Shown here: positions 1-12,833 of the stretch, one piece after another
Position numbering within the stretch: the first letter of the stretch is position 1
How the letters are laid out: each line of letters starts with the position of its first letter
Source of the DNA: Haberlea rhodopensis
Taxonomy: Eukaryota; Streptophyta; Magnoliopsida; Lamiales; Gesneriaceae
Assembly (NCBI GenBank): GCA_907163345.1
Contig: CAJQUN010000002.1
Coordinates: 43,625,754 to 43,689,753 of the forward strand
Direction: 5' to 3'
Length of the DNA: 64,000 bases
The notes under the pieces: model-generated
Databases searched by the model: none
What the model was told of the DNA's origin: nothing
What the model saw: the letters and a program-made list of their open reading frames with translations, nothing else
Made by a program: the position numbers and the translations under genes

Positions 1-2815
1 ACCATAAACGATGTTGATATACCAATAATCATTACATATCAAGGATCGTGTGTACAATGTCTATAGGTATTGATACGGCGATGACCTTTTGGTGCAACAA
101 TTCGTATCAAAATTAAGAAACTTGAAGTTTAGGTATGATGAAGGTCTACCTTAGTTTTCCGATACAAGTGCTACTTGATCTGGAAATGTTGTCCGCATCC
201 ATTGAGATAACATATTCTGTACAAGTAGTTCTACGAGTTCTTTTCCAGAAGGAACATCCCATTTTCAAAAAAGCAAAGCTAAGAAAATGGGCGAAGAGAA
301 ATTCATGAAGGCAGCCACACAAACAACCCAAAACGGAGGTCGATATCCTGGCGTAAAGAGGAAACAAGCAGATTAAGCATTTTCAACTAGATATCGATTT
401 TTTTTTGGTTAAAAATCCTAATGAAATTTTAAGGTCAGAAGATATTAAATTTAGTAGGTTTTTTTAAGTATAAAAATCAAGCTATCCAAAGACGTCGAGG
501 TTTTGTGACAAACAATTTCAACCTCACCCTCGGATTGCAAAAACCTCATTTAAATTTTTATATTTTTTTATTATATTTTTTTATTAAATTAGTTTTGGGT
601 AGACAAACTTACACAATCATGACTCATTGAATTATGATTATATCCGCTATTCTGATATTCAAATTTACGCCATGGAAATTCTGGGAATACATTTCTTAAT
701 CTCCGACTTATACATATGGAGGTATGTTCAACATAAATTAATGATTGTGTTGTCTTCCATGAACCTGAATTTTTGGGACAAGCGGTTTCAAGATAGGTTT
801 GTGGGAAAGACATCTGCATTCAGTGATAGACCCCAGGAATTAGATTAGAGGAAGAAAAGTAAAACTCTCATCTTTTATCAAAATTATACATGATAACTGA
901 AAAGTGAAGACCGAAGCACCAGCGGATCCGTATGTTCTATATGCTTTGTTTTTCTAGATAATGAAAAAAGACGTTTTTAGGACTCTGGCAGGTGATAAAG
1001 ACAAAGGGAATTAGAAATGAAAATCTTGAGCTGCTACTGATTCCGTAAGGTGGATATATCGTGGATGATACCCTAATGCTTAGATCAAGAGTTCTTGTTA
1101 ACATGCAATATTACCTTCATGCTAGCATCTGATTAGCCGTATAGCTTCGTGTAACAGAGTTACTGGTTGCTTCGTGGCCGAAACTTGTTTTTGAAACAAA
1201 CCAATAACTCTGTTACAGTGTTATTTAGTACGCGTACGTTGTTGTATTTATAGTGAAAATAAAATCTTTTTGTGCCATATTTAACAAGGTCTGTTAGCCC
1301 TAAACTGTGGTTGTGCTCGTGGGAAGTGTCAAATGAAAAATAAAGAGGATTGGAATTCTAATGCATGAATTGATGTTTTCTTGAAATGAAATCTATTGTT
1401 CTACATTCCATTTTCTGTCGGTCACATTCTCCTTCCTGTATAAGCTTTTACATATAAAGTGATGTAGGATTAACAAAAAGTGGAGTGTAAATAACATTAC
1501 TCTTTTAGGAAAAACAGATATCTTTGTTGTGTAAGCTGACCTAATTCTCAATGTAATAATCAAGAACGTTTGCAGTCCGGTGTAAGATGGACTAAAAGCT
1601 CATATATTCCAAGTTATTGCATTAAAACTTATTGCCTTAGAATTTCCTGGACATTGTGCATGTGCTTCTATTCGGAATGGAAGCTGGAGAAACAGATGTG
1701 AAAACGATAACAGAATGTTGGGAAATACCACATGGTCAGAAATATGTATGTTAAGCAGATGTACATACTACACAAAGATGGACAAACTAATGAATAAATC
1801 TTGATAGCCTACCATCATGAAAGATTGTCTCAAAAATACAACCTTGCGCCAAAGGCCATTGACGCAGCTAGCAATGCTCGCATAAGCGAGCCAGGAAGTC
1901 TCGAGTTCACCCCCTCCCCATAGTGTACAATGTATTGGAAAAAACACAATCTTTGCCAAATGACACCGTAATTGAAAAGACATCTATTCACCCGAAATTT
2001 GGCCACCTAATCGTCTAAATTTTGAACAAATTCAAACGGTTGTGTCCAAACATTTTGATAGCAGGACGAACTAAAGGAAGAAATTTTCGAAAATTCAAAC
2101 TATTTTTTGATTGTGGTGATGTACACGCCTCTACATAATCATATATTAATATTTGCAATACAACTTCACATTAATTGCCTCCACTAACACTTATATTAAC
2201 TTTTTTGTAACATTTAATCACCGTTTAAGGTTGTATTAAAAAAAGTGAGAAATTGAGGTATTTGCACGCACTATAAACTGTTTGGGCATGATAGGGAAAA
2301 TGGATCACTTTTTCTTGTGGGCATGCATATAATTAGAAAATTCTTGGGTTAATGGTAAATTTTCTTCCTTTCAAGACTTTTGATTGTTGGGATCTACTTG
2401 TTAATTTCAAATTTTTTTTTTGATTGAAAGATTGAGGTAAAACTTTAGCCAATTATAGCCAATGTTCGTGCATATTAACAACCAGCTTGAAACATCAATG
2501 AAGAGAAAGGTTAGCAATATCGGTCACGGAATGGCCTTTCCATAGCGGTAAAGTTCAAGGCTAAAACTAATGCATAACTATAACGATGATTTAGTGGCTG
2601 TCACGGAATGGAACGACAATTTCACGTCCTAAACTGCTTTCACGGCTGTTGTGGAATTATTTTTTAATTTTTTTGTTTCATTAAAAATTTGTCAAAAATA
2701 TCTAATTTTTATATTTAAACTTTGAAAGAATCTGTATCGTTCCGCGAAATGTCAATAAAACTACAACAACAGCCTCTACAACGATCCTGGTTGCTAAATA
2801 TCCAAAGTAATTAAA
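1..2815. other. AT-rich region, no supported gene
   Basis: No open frame here has a recognisable domain, and none is long. The only hint is a plus-strand stretch near 303-371 that reads ...TTQNGGRYPGVKRKQAD and then stops. It loosely recalls the start of an AP2/ERF domain (RYxGVRxRPWG), but the tryptophan-containing core is missing, so I do not call it. The region has long A/T runs and no clear LTR, TIR or tandem array that I could define. Confidence 0.5.
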
Positions 2816-3030
2816 AAGTTCTGAAATGAACAGCAAACATGAATAGAAAAGATGAAAATTAATTTAATTTGCCAAAAAGAAAATTAAAAGAAACAGAGAC
2901 ACATAAAATTCAAGAATGGTGAACTGGATGGTTTAAATATGAACACGTTTCGAGGGGAGAATTACACTGAGTCTTGTAATTTTCCTCTTAATCAGGAAAC
3001 TGTGGTGATGTATGATGTATTAACTCCACT
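2815..3030 (+). repeat. Upstream flank shared, inverted, with 17915-18110
   Basis: Read on the minus strand, 17915-18110 recovers the same series of phrases seen here: an ATG-containing AACAGCAAACATGAATAG segment, an AGAATGGTGAACTGGATGG-like segment, and a CTTAATCAGGAAACTGTG-like segment, in the same order. The inverted duplication that produced the decayed WAT1 copy at 16386-17830 therefore probably reached about 2.7 kb upstream of the gene start. Similarity was judged by eye. Confidence 0.6.
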
Positions 3031-3140
3031 TTATTAATTATGTTTCATGTAAACAGATGTATTTTTATTGGAGTTAAACCCAGGCCATGACGTACATATA
3101 AATTCTTGAAAAATTCAAATGTATGCACTTAACTGATAAT

Positions 3141-3666
3141 TAGGGATGGCAATGGGACGGGTCCAAACCCGGATCCGCTTTTGGAAGCGGGGCGGGTCCT
3201 GGGATTGGCCGAACCCGCCCCGGACCGGCCCCGTTATACATTTTTTAATTTTTTTAAAAAAAATATGATATTGATTATACATTTTACTTCTTTGATTGAA
3301 CAATAAAGTGTCATTATTTAATTTAATATCAAAATTTATGTGTTCATGTTAAAAAAGTTGGACATTTTGAAGGAAATAAGACCAAATTAATAAATATTTA
3401 GTAGTTTAAAGATAGTTTACGATGTTTATTATAAATATTTACTAGAGAAAACATGAAATTTAATCACAAAACTCAACTTTTGTGTTTCAAAATTGATTTT
3501 TAGCTATTTTTTTTTAAAAAAAAAAAAAACTGAAACCGGGGCGGGTAAACCCGCCGGGTTCGCGGGTCTAAGCGGGGCGGGGCGGGTCGGGTCCGGGTTT
3601 TATGTGTAGCGGGGCGGGTCGTGGGATTGGCCAAACCGTCCCATACCCTACCCGTTGCCATTCCTA
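3141..3666. mobile_element. Non-autonomous hAT-type element, copy 1
   Basis: The element starts TAGGGATGGCAATGGG and ends CCGTTGCCATTCCTA, giving 12-bp terminal inverted repeats (TAGGGATGGCAA, one mismatch). It is flanked by a perfect 8-bp duplication, CTGATAAT, at 3133-3140 and 3667-3674, which is typical of the hAT superfamily. Both ends carry GC-rich subterminal GGGGCGGGTC-like repeats around an AT-rich core. There is no transposase, so it must depend on an autonomous relative. A second copy lies at 14904-15483. Confidence 0.88.
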
Positions 3667-3674
3667 CTGATAAT

Positions 3675-5281
3675 TCCAAACGTTTCTGTTAGTTAAAATG
3701 TATACAACCAGACAGCGACTTAATGTTCTGTCATCCTCTCCCCTTGTATTAACTCAAGTTCGAGTCCTCTTTTCATAGATTGGTTTCTAAAAAAATGTAT
3801 TTCTAAAAATAAGGTGTATATTTTGATTTTGTATTCTAAATTAAACATAGTATGATATCATGTCAGAAATATAGATTATTTTGTTCTTAATAAGTATTTT
3901 ATTTATTTTAAACACTATATAGTCTATATTGAGATATATATGATGCAAAATGTATATTAGTTGTTAATGCTTTTTGTTTAATGGGGATGTGTTAAATCAA
4001 TTTTTTACACAAAGCGCGACTCGAACTCGACTCTGCCAAGAGTGGGATGAACTGTTATCCATCCCCACAAGATCGGAGAGCGTATAAGTTAATGTTTTTG
4101 GTGATAGGTGATACAAAAACTGTTCAAGGAGATATTAAGAAATAGCTAGATAGAAATTATTAGGGATTACGTCCAAATTGAATTTGTCTGAAGTTATAAA
4201 GAAAATACACGAAATAAATGAAACTTTAATTTAATTGCATATTTTAAGCGTAAGCAGTGACGTCAACAAAAATTCTGTTTTGAGATGGTGTGATAGTCTT
4301 TAGATTACGCTAATTTTGAAATTATTAAGATTTTGACCTTTATTAATTTTAAAAGAAGATTTTCAGATTTTTTCCCTTTGTTGAATGTGAAAAGAAAATG
4401 TCCTCAAATTTCTAAATTGTAAATACTGTATATATGCGAAGCCGATTAAAAAGAAAACATTAAATTTTTTTGAGCAACTATTACAATTAATTAGGGTTGG
4501 GGATGGAGACTCGAGACTCGAGCACGAGAACCCAATATCACAATTACGATCGGTGTGTTATCGGCAAAAGAAAAAACATAATTAAGTTCATATATATTTT
4601 ATTATTTTGATTTCCATAATATTATTAATGAATAAATAAATAGCGATTAATGATTAATTTACTTGTTAACTTCCATTAAAATAAAGGGTATTGCACAGGC
4701 TGGGGAAGCTAGGCAAAGCGAAGACGTCTGTGAAGAATGCACGAAATCCATTCTCCACGTGTCTATTACCACCGTTACACTTACACCCTAAGCCAAACAA
4801 ACCTTAATTACTATTTCCTAGTTTTCTTTCACTTTGACGTCGGAAAGCAGCGATACCCTCTTTTTCTTACTTACATCATAATAACATCCCAACCCATATG
4901 TAAATTCATCGGTCAACAACAATTTTTTAGCATCAAATATAGTCTCGTGAAAATTGTTTTAATAAAAAATAGTCTCAAATTATTTTTAAATTAACACTAA
5001 TCTTAACCTTTTGATTTTGCTCAAAAGTATTCTCAAAATTGAGACTACTTTTGTTAAAAATCTATTTTCGTGTGACTATATTCATTAAAAATATTTATTT
5101 GACATATTTTTTATTAAAAATAATTTTTATGGTACTATATTTGATTAATCATAACAGTTTGTGACTAATATTATAAAAACTTCAATTCTGAAATTTACCT
5201 AAAATATAATTTCGATATTTTTTTCGATAAACAGCTTTTAAAATAGGTTTCACCCCATCCTACCACGCCATGTCACCATGC
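3675..5281. other. AT-rich region upstream of the WAT1-like gene
   Basis: No gene is supported. Two short GTTCGAGTC-like sequences, at about 3757-3767 (plus) and 4020-4035 (minus), resemble the B box of tRNA-derived SINEs. No A box or full SINE structure could be defined around them. The rest is A/T-rich, with several poly-A and poly-T runs. Confidence 0.45.
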
Positions 5282-5569
5282 ACTTTGACACAAAGCCCTC
5301 TAAATTCACTTCACAATATTGTATATATCTCACGTCTCTTCCTCACTCGTAAACCAGCTTTCTCGTCTCCAGACCTTCTCATTTTACAACCCCTCTCTCT
5401 GTATAATTATGTATAAATATTGACTATAATTTTGTCCAATTGTAGATGAGAATTCGGGAAAGTCTATCAAGAAGTGTAGACAAAATTTTCTTGGTCTTTA
5501 TATATATACAAAACAGACAGTGCCGATTCCAGGATTAGTCTCGTATTGCTGGTTTGATTTGAAAAAAAA
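5282..5569 (+). promoter_or_regulatory. Core promoter and 5' leader of the WAT1-like gene
   Basis: A TATA-like TATATATC sits at 5322-5329, about 240 bp before the start codon, followed by CACGTC and a CT-rich leader. The block from CCCTCTAAATTCACTT through the TATA box to AGACCTTCTCATTTTACA recurs in reverse orientation beside both decayed exon-1 copies (about 9700-9820 and 17690-17795). That conservation supports it as the functional 5' region. The transcription start has not been mapped; it is inferred to lie near 5350. Confidence 0.55.
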
Positions 5570-8500
5570 ATGGGGAAATTTTGTGATACGATACATGGAT
5601 TGAAACCCACGATTCTGATGGTGACAGTTCAGATTGCATTAACAGGGGTTAACATATTCTACAAATTGGCTGCAAATGATGGAATGAGCATGCGGGTTCT
5701 GGTCGCCTATCGCCTCATCTTTGCTGCTGCCACTGTTATTCCCATTGCCCTTGTTATCGAAAGGTATTACAATTAGATCCAGATGGCGAGTCATTGGGAT
5801 TTGAATTTTAAAAAAAACAATTTACTCGGAGAATTTTTTTTTTTTTTTTTTTGCTTATGGTGTAATTAAACTGAAGGTGACATTTGTCTTTTTTGGGTTC
5901 TTAAAAGTGTAAAGAACTTTCTTACTTCTTCTTTTGTCATGTGAAGAAACCTTTAGGGATTCAAATGAATTTTCTCACAAGGAGAAAAAAGGTGGTGTCG
6001 CTTGGAAGCACGGGTTCTTTACCACAAGAACAGCCTGAAATTGACATAATATATATTTCTATTCAACGGGCAAAGTTTTTTTCTTTTATTATAAGTATAG
6101 GATATAAGGATCGGTCACACATGTATGGTTTAATGTTGTAAATATGGTTGGAAAACTAAATTTCTTAGAAAAATTATATATAAAGATGTGGGAATCATGA
6201 TTCTTTTATAATTTTTTGAAAAACTATGCATAAAATCTTGATTTTTTAATTTTTTTGGCAATTGATAGGTTTACCTTGGCCTTGAGTTTGCACTGTTATT
6301 AAAGAACTCAAGGCGATTATAATATTAGAAGGATGTATGGAATTTGGATTTGAGTTCTAGAGATTCTAAAGTATAATTTTATAAATCTTTGCAGGAAAAA
6401 GAGACCAAAATTGACGTGGAAAATTGTCTTTCAAACATTTCTTTCAGCGTTGTTTGGGTGAGTACATTTCAAAAAATGAAATTAAACATAAAAATATAGA
6501 TTTAAAGTACGTAATTTAATTTGAAGTATAAAATATTTGCAGGGGTTCAATGGCACAAAACTTATATGCAGAGAGCTTAGCATTAACCACAGCTACGTTT
6601 GCCGCAGCTATATCTAACCTCGTACCAGCTGTCACCTTTGTTTTAGCACTACTTTTCCGGTAACCATATTTCAAATTTATTTGTTTTTGTGTATGTATAT
6701 CAGCAAAATTATTTTTTATATATCGAAAATTTAGTTAATGTTTTTTTTAAAAAAAATTTGTTTACAAACAATTTTTTTAGAATTTATTTACACTGATCCC
6801 CAACTATCGCTTAATTAATTTACGTCGGTATTGGTTTATTTTTTCCTTTTCGGAATCAAGATAAATCATACATTACGAATAAACTAAATGACTAAATTAC
6901 AAAAATGGTCTCATAGAATCTGGACGATGGTAGGACTTTATTAAATTTGTTGGATCCATCATATCTCAGGACTTTAAATTTATATGAAGAGGCCGATTTT
7001 TTTGTGATTATATGTTGGTTTTTATTAATCATATGTATTTTATTAAAAAAATATATTACTATGTTTATTGCATGTATGAATATGGTTTGATTATTTAGGA
7101 TGGAGAGATTGGGGTTGAAGACGATGGCAGGCAAAACAAAGGTGATGGGAACAATTCTGAGTATAGGAGGGGCAATGCTTTTGACCTTTTACAAGGGTTG
7201 CGAAGTCAAAATCTGGTCAACTCACGTTGACCTTCTTCGTGCAAATGAACATGCAGATGGACACGTGGCAGAAGCCCACCAAAAGTCCATTAAGAACATA
7301 ATAGGTCTTGTGCTCGCACTCGCTTGCTGCGTCACTTATTCCTTTTCACTGATTATTCAGGTAAAATTTTGAAACAATGAAGAAAAAGAATTTGGTTGAC
7401 TCGAAATAATATTATTAATTGGTTTCGTAAATTGAGACAGGCAAAGTTGAGTGAGAAGTACCCTTGCCATTATTCAAGCACAGCTCTTATTTCTTTAATG
7501 GGGTCTTTTCAAGCAGTGGTTTATGCCATTTGCACGGAAAGGGATTGGAACCAGTGGAAGCTTGGATGGAACCTCAGACTCCTTAGCGTGGTTTATATGG
7601 TATGTTGCTTATATCGATTATGAAAAATAGATAAATTAATCAATGTAAGTTGGTGTATTTTGGGTTAGATATCTAACTAGTCAAAATTAGATCTCAATAC
7701 ATTAACTTTGCTCTTTAATTTTATGGATTTTTGTCTTATGTTGTCGGAATACTGACCTACCATTTATAGATGTGACACCGTATATTGCTGATATGTCAAG
7801 TACTGATTCAGCGAGATAGTATTAAAAAAAAGGCAATGTTATTGCACTAAAACTGACATTAAATGACGAAAATTCATAACATGACAAATTAGACGACTAA
7901 ATTGATTGTTTTTCATATATTTTCAAATATGATTTTAGTCCATGCTTGTCATACACCATACATATAAGAAAAGAATATTTGTTAAAATATTTATCACCAA
8001 AAAAATTAAAATAATATATATATACTGGTTCAAGTAAACTATAAATTGGAATATTTTCACCATAAATCAATTTTTATTTTATTTTATGTAAATCTTTAGT
8101 ATAGATAATAACTAATAATGTATTTGTATGCAAGTAATTGCAATGTTTAGTTTAGTTTTTTTTTTAATTTAAATTTCTAACCTTCATAGATAATAATTTG
8201 GTGCAGGGAATTGTTGGATCTGGATTAATGTGGGTTTTGGTCATGTCGTGCTTACGAATGAGGGGACCATTGTTCGTGTCCGTTTTCAATCCTCTGTTGC
8301 TTATACTCGTAGCACTTGCTTCCTCTTTATTTCTTGACGAGAAGTTATACTTAGGAAGGTAAAATTTTCTTTGTTTTTTGTTTATACATTAGAAGTTGCG
8401 ATAAGGGTTATTCATATTGCTTTTGAATATGTTTAGAGATTACTTATTAGCCACTCCGCATAAGAAACAAGCTATATAGTCAGGACGGAGCCAAGATGCA

Positions 8501-9279
8501 AATTTACTTGTGGCTTGTCGAGCTAGACGTAGTATTAACGGACTATATCGATTTAGATGGTTGGTCTAAAACATAAAATTTCTTAATTTAACATTAATTT
8601 TTTTTTTAATAGCCCCACCCCATTAGTGATAATATTGCATTCTTAAAAGATCATATTTTGAGCTTTTTATAGAAGAACCACTGTGCGTCTTACAAAATAT
8701 TTTGGTAGATTCTCTTGTATGATTATTTGATTATTCATATGATTTATTGAAGTCCACTTATTCGAAGAAATGAAAAACTTGTATTTTTTTTTAAAAAGAC
8801 TTAATTTCTCGAGAAAGTTGTATTTATCATTACGCGTGATTACTGTTTTTTCTAGAATTTGTTTAGCTTAAAGTTTCTTGCCATGGTTATCTGGCATTGA
8901 TTATTTTCTCTTAGGAAATATTTCATTAGATTTAATAGTTATTCCTTGTTCTCTTTCAATTTTTTTATAATATTTCAATCCTAACAAAAATTTCCATTAT
9001 ATTTCGAGTAACAGTGTGATTGGAGCCGCAATAATAATATGGGGATTGTACTGTGTGTTGTGGGGAAAAAGCAAAGAAATCAAGAAAATAAGTCGACTTA
9101 CACCATCGACAGAAGATGATCAGAGCTTAAAGGGTGAAAATGGCAGCAGCAGCAGCAGCAGCATAATAGCTCTGGCACCAAATTTTGTAATGGAAACTGA
9201 AATTACACAAGTTCTCAATGAAGAGGAACAAGAACCAGATTTAGAGGCTAAGGTTTCGGAACATGAAACAAGGCTATGA
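5570..9279 (+). CDS. WAT1-related (nodulin MtN21 / EamA) transporter, 7 exons
   Basis: Exons: 5570-5763, 6395-6457, 6543-6659, 7099-7360, 7441-7599, 8207-8358 and 9015-9279. Every intron is GT...AG, and the phases join without a stop into 1212 bp (403 residues plus stop), a normal length for the family. Exon 1 begins MGKFCDTIHGLKPTILMVTV and carries the first hydrophobic helices. Exon 3 has the family-typical AQNLYAESLALTTATFAAAI and NLVPAVTF. Exon 5 has LSEKYPCHYSSTALISLMGS and RDWNQWKLGW. Exon 6 has the second EamA repeat's end (FNPLLLILVALASSLFLDEK). Exon 7 has GAAIIIWGLYCVLWGKSKE followed by a hydrophilic acidic tail with a short serine run. Known family members are ten-helix membrane proteins that move auxin, amino acids or other metabolites at the plasma or vacuolar membrane; the substrate cannot be told from this sequence. 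No disabling lesion was seen. Degraded copies lie downstream. Confidence 0.93.
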
Positions 9280-9429
9280 ATGTCAACTCAACTAATGTTC
9301 AAAACAAAATGGTTAGGTTTGTCATCCACTCCTCTCCCACATGCTCTTCACAATTTAAGGGCATTTCGATACTTCTAACTTTAAATATTGTTTTTCCAAT
9401 TGGTTCTTTACATATAAGATGAAAAGTTG

Positions 9430-9830
9430 AATGTGATACTTGATTAGAATTGGTCCAATATATAAAACACATAGTGCCGATTCTTGGCTTAGTCTTGTAT
9501 TGCTGCGAAGTGGCAGCAGCAAAGATGAGGAGGCGATAGGCGACCAGAACTCGCATGCTCATTCCATCATTTGCAGCCAATTTGTAGAATACATTAACCC
9601 CTGTTAATGCAATCTGAACTCTCACCATCAGAATCGTGGGTTTTCAACCCATGTATAGTATCACAAAATTTCCCCATTTCAAATCAAACCTGCAGCAATA
9701 CAAGTCTAAATTGTAAAATGAGAAGGTCTGGAGAGGAGGCAAGCTGGCTTGTGAGTGGGGAAGAGGCGCGATATATATATATATACAAAACTGTAAAGTG
9801 AATATAGAGGGTTTTAAGCATAATGAAGAT
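9430..9830 (-). pseudogene. WAT1-like exon-1 and promoter fragment, inverted
   Basis: On the minus strand an ATG at 9675-9677 opens MGKFCDTIHGLK, matching exon 1 of the intact gene. An extra base in the run near 9644 then shifts the frame, and the match resumes as VQIALTGVNVFYKLAANDGMS to about 9512. The promoter block, including a TATATATA run, follows at 9700-9820. Just left of the exon piece, about 9450-9506, is leader-like sequence of the same gene in the opposite, plus orientation, so two duplicated pieces are joined head to head. It has no exons 2-7 and is non-functional. Confidence 0.8.
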
Positions 9831-9869
9831 TGAAAAAGTGTTGAAATGCCAAGAGAAGATAACTTTTTG

Positions 9870-10939
9870 TTCAGACGGATCGCCCCAGGCGATGAGTGCC
9901 ATCGCCCCAGGCGATGGGTGCCAGGCGAGGCATCGCCGCGCCCATTGACAGAGGCGATGGCTAGGCGAGCATGCTAGGAAGATCGCCCCAGGCGATGATG
10001 ATCATCGCCCTAGGCGATGGCAATCATTCGAGACTTCGCCCCGCACATCGACAGAGGCGATGCCGAGGCTGGCGCGCAAGGAGTTCGCCTGAGGCGATGG
10101 ACTGATCGCTTGAGGCGAGGCGATGAACGCCTGAGGCGATGTGGTGTTCGCCTAAAGCGATGCAAGATTTTAGGCTGCTGAGGCTACGGCATTGGATTTT
10201 GGTTTGGATCGCCTGAGGCGATCGGGACATCGCCTAAGGCGATGCGTGATTTATGCTGACCGTTGGGGCGCGGCGATGGTGATCGCCTGAGGTGATGGCT
10301 GAGGCGATCGACGAGTGATTTCAGCCTTTTGTGTAGCAACGGCTAGTAGGAGCCTAGGGGGCCTCCTACACTATAAATATTGATGCTTTGGAGCATTTTC
10401 AAGACAAGAAACAAGCCCACAAACTTCTACAAAGCTTTGCTCATTCATTTTTTAAATAGCTTTGCAATCTCCATACATTGTTGTTGTATTGGAGTTTGTA
10501 ACTCATTCTTTTTGTTAAAGTCTTGTTGTCTTCGTGTTGGTACACCGTGAAGGTGTTATTTGATTATTGTAAAGGTCCTCCAACACCGATGCAAGTTGGA
10601 AAATTGTATAAGTCGCCGACAAGTGAAGTTGGTGCAAGGTTGTGGCTATCCTTGGAGCCCTTAAGGCCATGAAGAAGTTGTTCTAGTGGATCCTCGGTTG
10701 GACGTTTTCTAGCCGGGAAGAGGAGACGTAGGCGATTCATCGCCGAACTTCTATAACAAATTCTCGTCTTCTTTATTGCTTTCATTATATTACGCATTTA
10801 CTTTATTTCATTATATTGTTTATTGTTCGATTGACAACTAGTATTCCGCAGCGCAAACTCAATTTTTGCAAATTCATTTTAAAACGTTAAAGTAGCCGAG
10901 AAATCTCATTCACCCCCCCCCCCCCTTAGGTTCCAACAG
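9870..10939 (+). repeat. Solo-LTR-like sequence, probably copia
   Basis: The block ends in a C-rich run (from 10914) followed by CTTAGGTTCCAACA, a typical 3' end for copia LTRs. It contains a TATA box (CTATAAATA near 10370) followed by a plausible R-U5 region. Upstream of the TATA box is the palindrome array at 9879-10300. No primer-binding site or coding region follows, so it is a solo or truncated LTR. The 5' edge is a guess (TGTTCAGACGG), and I could not find a matching target duplication. Confidence 0.5.
9879..10300. repeat. Palindrome array, ATCGCC-NNN-GGCGAT type
   Basis: Short inverted repeats with arms ATCGCC and GGCGAT and a 3-base centre (CCA, TGA, TAA or CTA) start at 9879, 9901, 9982, 10004, 10084, 10105, 10126, 10147, 10208, 10229 and 10282. 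Some have a decayed arm base. Neighbours within a group are 21-22 bp apart. The array lies upstream of the TATA box of the surrounding LTR-like sequence, so in its U3 part. Confidence 0.8.
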
Positions 10940-12833
10940 TTTGGTTTTATTCTACTTCTTTTTTCATCAATGACTCTTCCACCTGCACTAAAACAAGACT
11001 CCGATGGAACTATGGATATCGGAGGAGTTAGTAGATCACGTGCCATTATGAAAAGTACTGGCCAAAGTCTAGCATTGTCTTTCCACCATGCCACAAATAT
11101 CAAAAGTTTCTAATTCTTGTTCACTGAAATTTATGACTTGGTTTAGATATAACTGAAGCTCAGTAAATGAAGATGTATTAGAACCAGAACTAGAAGAAGC
11201 GGGAGTAGTGTATTGTCTTCTTCTTAACATTGTCCACACAGAACCCTTACTACTACTAGCAATACTACTACCACTTTCTCTTATTGGAATTGATCTAGCA
11301 TTATGTAACGAATCATATAAAGAAAACAAAGCAAACAAACGTTTATTAATGCGCTCTTTCTCTTGATTAATATTAACATTTTCATAAGCCATGTTCGTGT
11401 AATAAGATTCTCCTATAATTTCTACACTATATAATTTTAATCTAGGATCCAGAATTGATACCAAGCAATTCAACATATGAATAGTTTTCCAATATTTTTT
11501 TAAATTTATATTCCATTGGTTCAACAATACATGTAAAAAACGGATCAGATCTATGTAATGCAAAACATTCACTAATTTCATAAATTTTATTCAAAAATAA
11601 CAGTCCGAAAAAAAATTGGTAGCATCATAAAAAAGTTCTAAAAAATTACAAATATTAGAAGCAATTTTCCAATCAATTTCTTCAATATGAAAATGTTCGG
11701 CCATCCTTTCATTAAAAAATAAAGTGATCACATTTCTATACGGTAAACATGCTTGCAGCAATAAATATGTGGAGTTCCATCTATTAGGAACATCATGAGG
11801 AAAATCTTTATAATTCATACCATGAGAAATGCATAAACTTTTGAAGTCTTGTTTTTTAGCAACTGAACCATTAAGAAATTTAAGAGTAGTCTTTATTTTT
11901 TCTAAATGAAGCTCAAGTGATTTCAATCCATCTTGCACACACAAATTTAAAATATGACATGCACAACGAATATGAAAAAGATCACCATTTAAAATTTGTT
12001 TCAAATAAGTTTTTAATATAGTAATTGCAGCGGTATTATTAGTTGCATTATCAAATGAAATAGAGAAGATTTTATTACTATTATTATATTCATTAATAAC
12101 TTGCATAATGGCATTAGAAGTAAGTCCACCCGTATGAGGTCAATCAGTTTTTGTGAAACCTAAATTTTTTTTATGTAACACCCAGTTATTGTCAATCCAA
12201 TATCCTGTAACACAGAGATATGATGCATTGCCAAGATAAGTTGTCCAAATATCACTTGTTAGTGCTAATTTTGATGAAAAATTACCTAAATACGTAATTA
12301 AATTTGCTTTATATTCATTAAAAATTGTGAATGCATCCGATTTAATAGTATTCCTTGAAAATCATTTATGTTGAGGCTGCAAACCTAAATGAATATAATT
12401 AGTGAATTTCGCATCCGCCCCCATTGAAAAAGGTTTCTCCGCCCATACTATGTATTTAGCTAATTATCTCCTATTTCTTTCAACATTATAAGTGAAAATA
12501 CATAAACTTGAACTACTAGTATCAGTACCGAATTGTGAAAGAATAGTTTGGTTACCATCAGTTGGTTCTCTTTCATGTTTAGCCATGTGTATTAGTAAAT
12601 GACCTGTACCACTAGAAGAAGCATATGCATAATCTTTTTTACATTTTTTACAAACTGCCCTTGATCTCTTTCCCTCAACATTTTCTACATCGAATAGTTG
12701 TCATACGTTACTAGTTCTTTTTTTTTTTATAAAGTTCTTCTACTTGATGATTGAATATTTGGTGTGATTTCTTCATTTTCGTGAAATTGATCGATTTCAT
12801 CATCATAATTCACATTATAAGATGAATCGGCCA
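10907..12833 (-). pseudogene. hAT transposase (ZBED/RICESLEEPER-like), broken
   Basis: Reading on the minus strand from about 12833: an N-terminal acidic stretch, then a BED-type zinc-finger remnant (VCKKCKKDYAYASSSGTGHL...H), then the transposase core. The core includes SFDNATNNTAAI and CACHILNLCVQDGL in 11591-12106 and the PNRWNSTYLLLQ segment. 11069-11581 carries the LDPRLKLYSVEI region. The C-terminal hAT dimerisation motif is ARDLLTPPISIVPSESCFSAGG near 10990-11060. Several stops and frame changes break the frame, for example near 11585, 12140 and 12365, and the C-terminus runs into the solo-LTR-like sequence. The family cuts and pastes DNA transposons; this copy cannot work. Confidence 0.88.

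Noticed and set aside
303..371. Possible AP2/ERF domain start (RYPGVKRK)
   Set aside because: Only about ten residues resemble the family, the WG core is absent and a stop follows.
1858..1905. Possible tRNA from GCGAGCCAGGAAGTCTCGAG-like sequence
   Set aside because: No cloverleaf with an acceptor stem could be drawn.
10564..10797. 77-residue minus-strand ORF in the solo LTR-like block
   Set aside because: It overlaps the R-U5-like region and has no recognisable features.
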